A stretch of DNA of 43,226 nucleotides from Glycomyces sp. YM15 (lineage in GTDB: Bacteria > Actinomycetota > Actinomycetes > Mycobacteriales > Micromonosporaceae): positions 1 through 43,226 of the forward strand of contig NZ_JAERMK010000032.1 of assembly GCF_016918015.1 (NCBI RefSeq), given 5' to 3'. Shown in pieces: positions 43,171-43,226 of the stretch. The notes under the pieces were generated by a model. That model saw only the letters and a list, made by a program, of their open reading frames with translations. It did not search any database and was not told the DNA's origin. The position numbers were made by a program, and so were the translations under genes. The first letter of the stretch is position 1, and the number at the start of each line of letters is the position of its first letter.

Positions 43171-43226
43171 GTGTCGACCTCGAAGTATCATCGCCGGTTT
43201 CCCGAGGAGTTCAAGGCCGAAGCGGT
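43171..43226 (+). CDS. IS3-family transposase OrfA, N-terminus (partial)
   Basis: GTG 43171 with AAGGAG six bases upstream. The 18 visible residues (STSKYHRRFPEEFKAEA after the start) match the first helix of HTH_Tnp_1 proteins, whose usual start is RRRFSPEFKAEAV. Family knowledge: OrfA binds the IS ends and is joined to OrfB by programmed -1 frameshifting. The gene continues beyond the window. It marks the right edge of the biosynthetic region. Confidence 0.75.
   Translation, partial: MSTSKYHRRFPEEFKAEA

Larger units (their letters stand above)
43113..43226 (+). mobile_element. Left end of an IS3-family insertion sequence (runs off window)
   Basis: The transposase OrfA start and its promoter are in the window. 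The left inverted repeat is expected near 43113-43140 (around the TTTGACGTTGACACC stretch), but its exact end cannot be fixed without the right end, and no target duplication can be checked. Confidence 0.5.

Noticed and set aside
1..43226. tRNA, rRNA or riboswitch genes
   Set aside because: No cloverleaf-like stretch, rRNA segment or known riboswitch core was recognised on either strand by eye; a covariance-model scan would be needed to exclude small RNAs.

Overview
The window is high-GC DNA with actinobacterial promoter boxes (TTGACA / TAGGGT, TACGAT), frequent GTG starts, many 4-base ATGA gene overlaps, an Lhr-type long helicase, a mycoredoxin-like thiol protein and many sugar-oligomer hydrolases. 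It most likely comes from a soil or plant-associated mycelial actinomycete (a Glycomyces- or Micromonospora-like organism would fit; the genus cannot be fixed from this sequence alone).

Region 1 (1-17099) is a glycan-use locus. An LplB/LplC-type sugar ABC importer (first permease cut by the window edge) with a 550-aa lipoprotein binding protein is followed by a GH2 enzyme and a GH43-like enzyme. Facing them are a GH42 beta-galactosidase and an AraC regulator. Divergent from the regulator lies a run of a DUF5107/TPR protein, a GH35 beta-galactosidase and a cellulase-like clan GH-A protein. None of the hydrolases has a visible signal peptide, so the design appears to be import of galactose-containing oligosaccharides followed by digestion in the cytoplasm. 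No ABC ATPase is present, so a shared MsmX-type ATPase elsewhere is expected.

Region 2 (17143-23670) is housekeeping: a mycoredoxin-like protein, the long helicase Lhr and the Na+/H+ antiporter NhaA.

Region 3 (23924-41432) is the most interesting part: a compact biosynthetic gene cluster without any PKS, NRPS or terpene enzyme. Two divergent operons flank a 519-bp control region (32199-32717). The left operon encodes an ATP-grasp ligase, two unlike O-carbamoyltransferases, an AurF-like diiron N-oxygenase with all seven iron ligands, a second ATP-grasp ligase and an MFS exporter. The right operon encodes a TrpE-type aminating chorismate enzyme (PIAGT motif) and its glutamine amidotransferase, a cysteine-containing FMN flavoprotein, an MFS exporter, a GT1-type glycosyltransferase, an unrecognised glycosyltransferase-like protein, a cytochrome P450 and a GT2 glycosyltransferase, ending at a 13-bp stem terminator. 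The inferred product is a glycosylated, carbamoylated, N-oxidised aminobenzenoid, possibly built from 2-amino-2-deoxyisochorismate as in benzoxazolinate-type pathways. No pathway regulator lies in the cluster, but the control region holds a near-consensus promoter with a perfect 15-bp palindrome just after its predicted start, plus an array of CAATGG/CCATGG half-sites.

Region 4 (41476-43226) is the cluster edge: a membrane-anchored EF-hand protein, a frameshifted two-helix membrane protein remnant with its own terminator, a GC-rich repetitive non-coding stretch, and the start of an IS3-family transposase that runs off the window.
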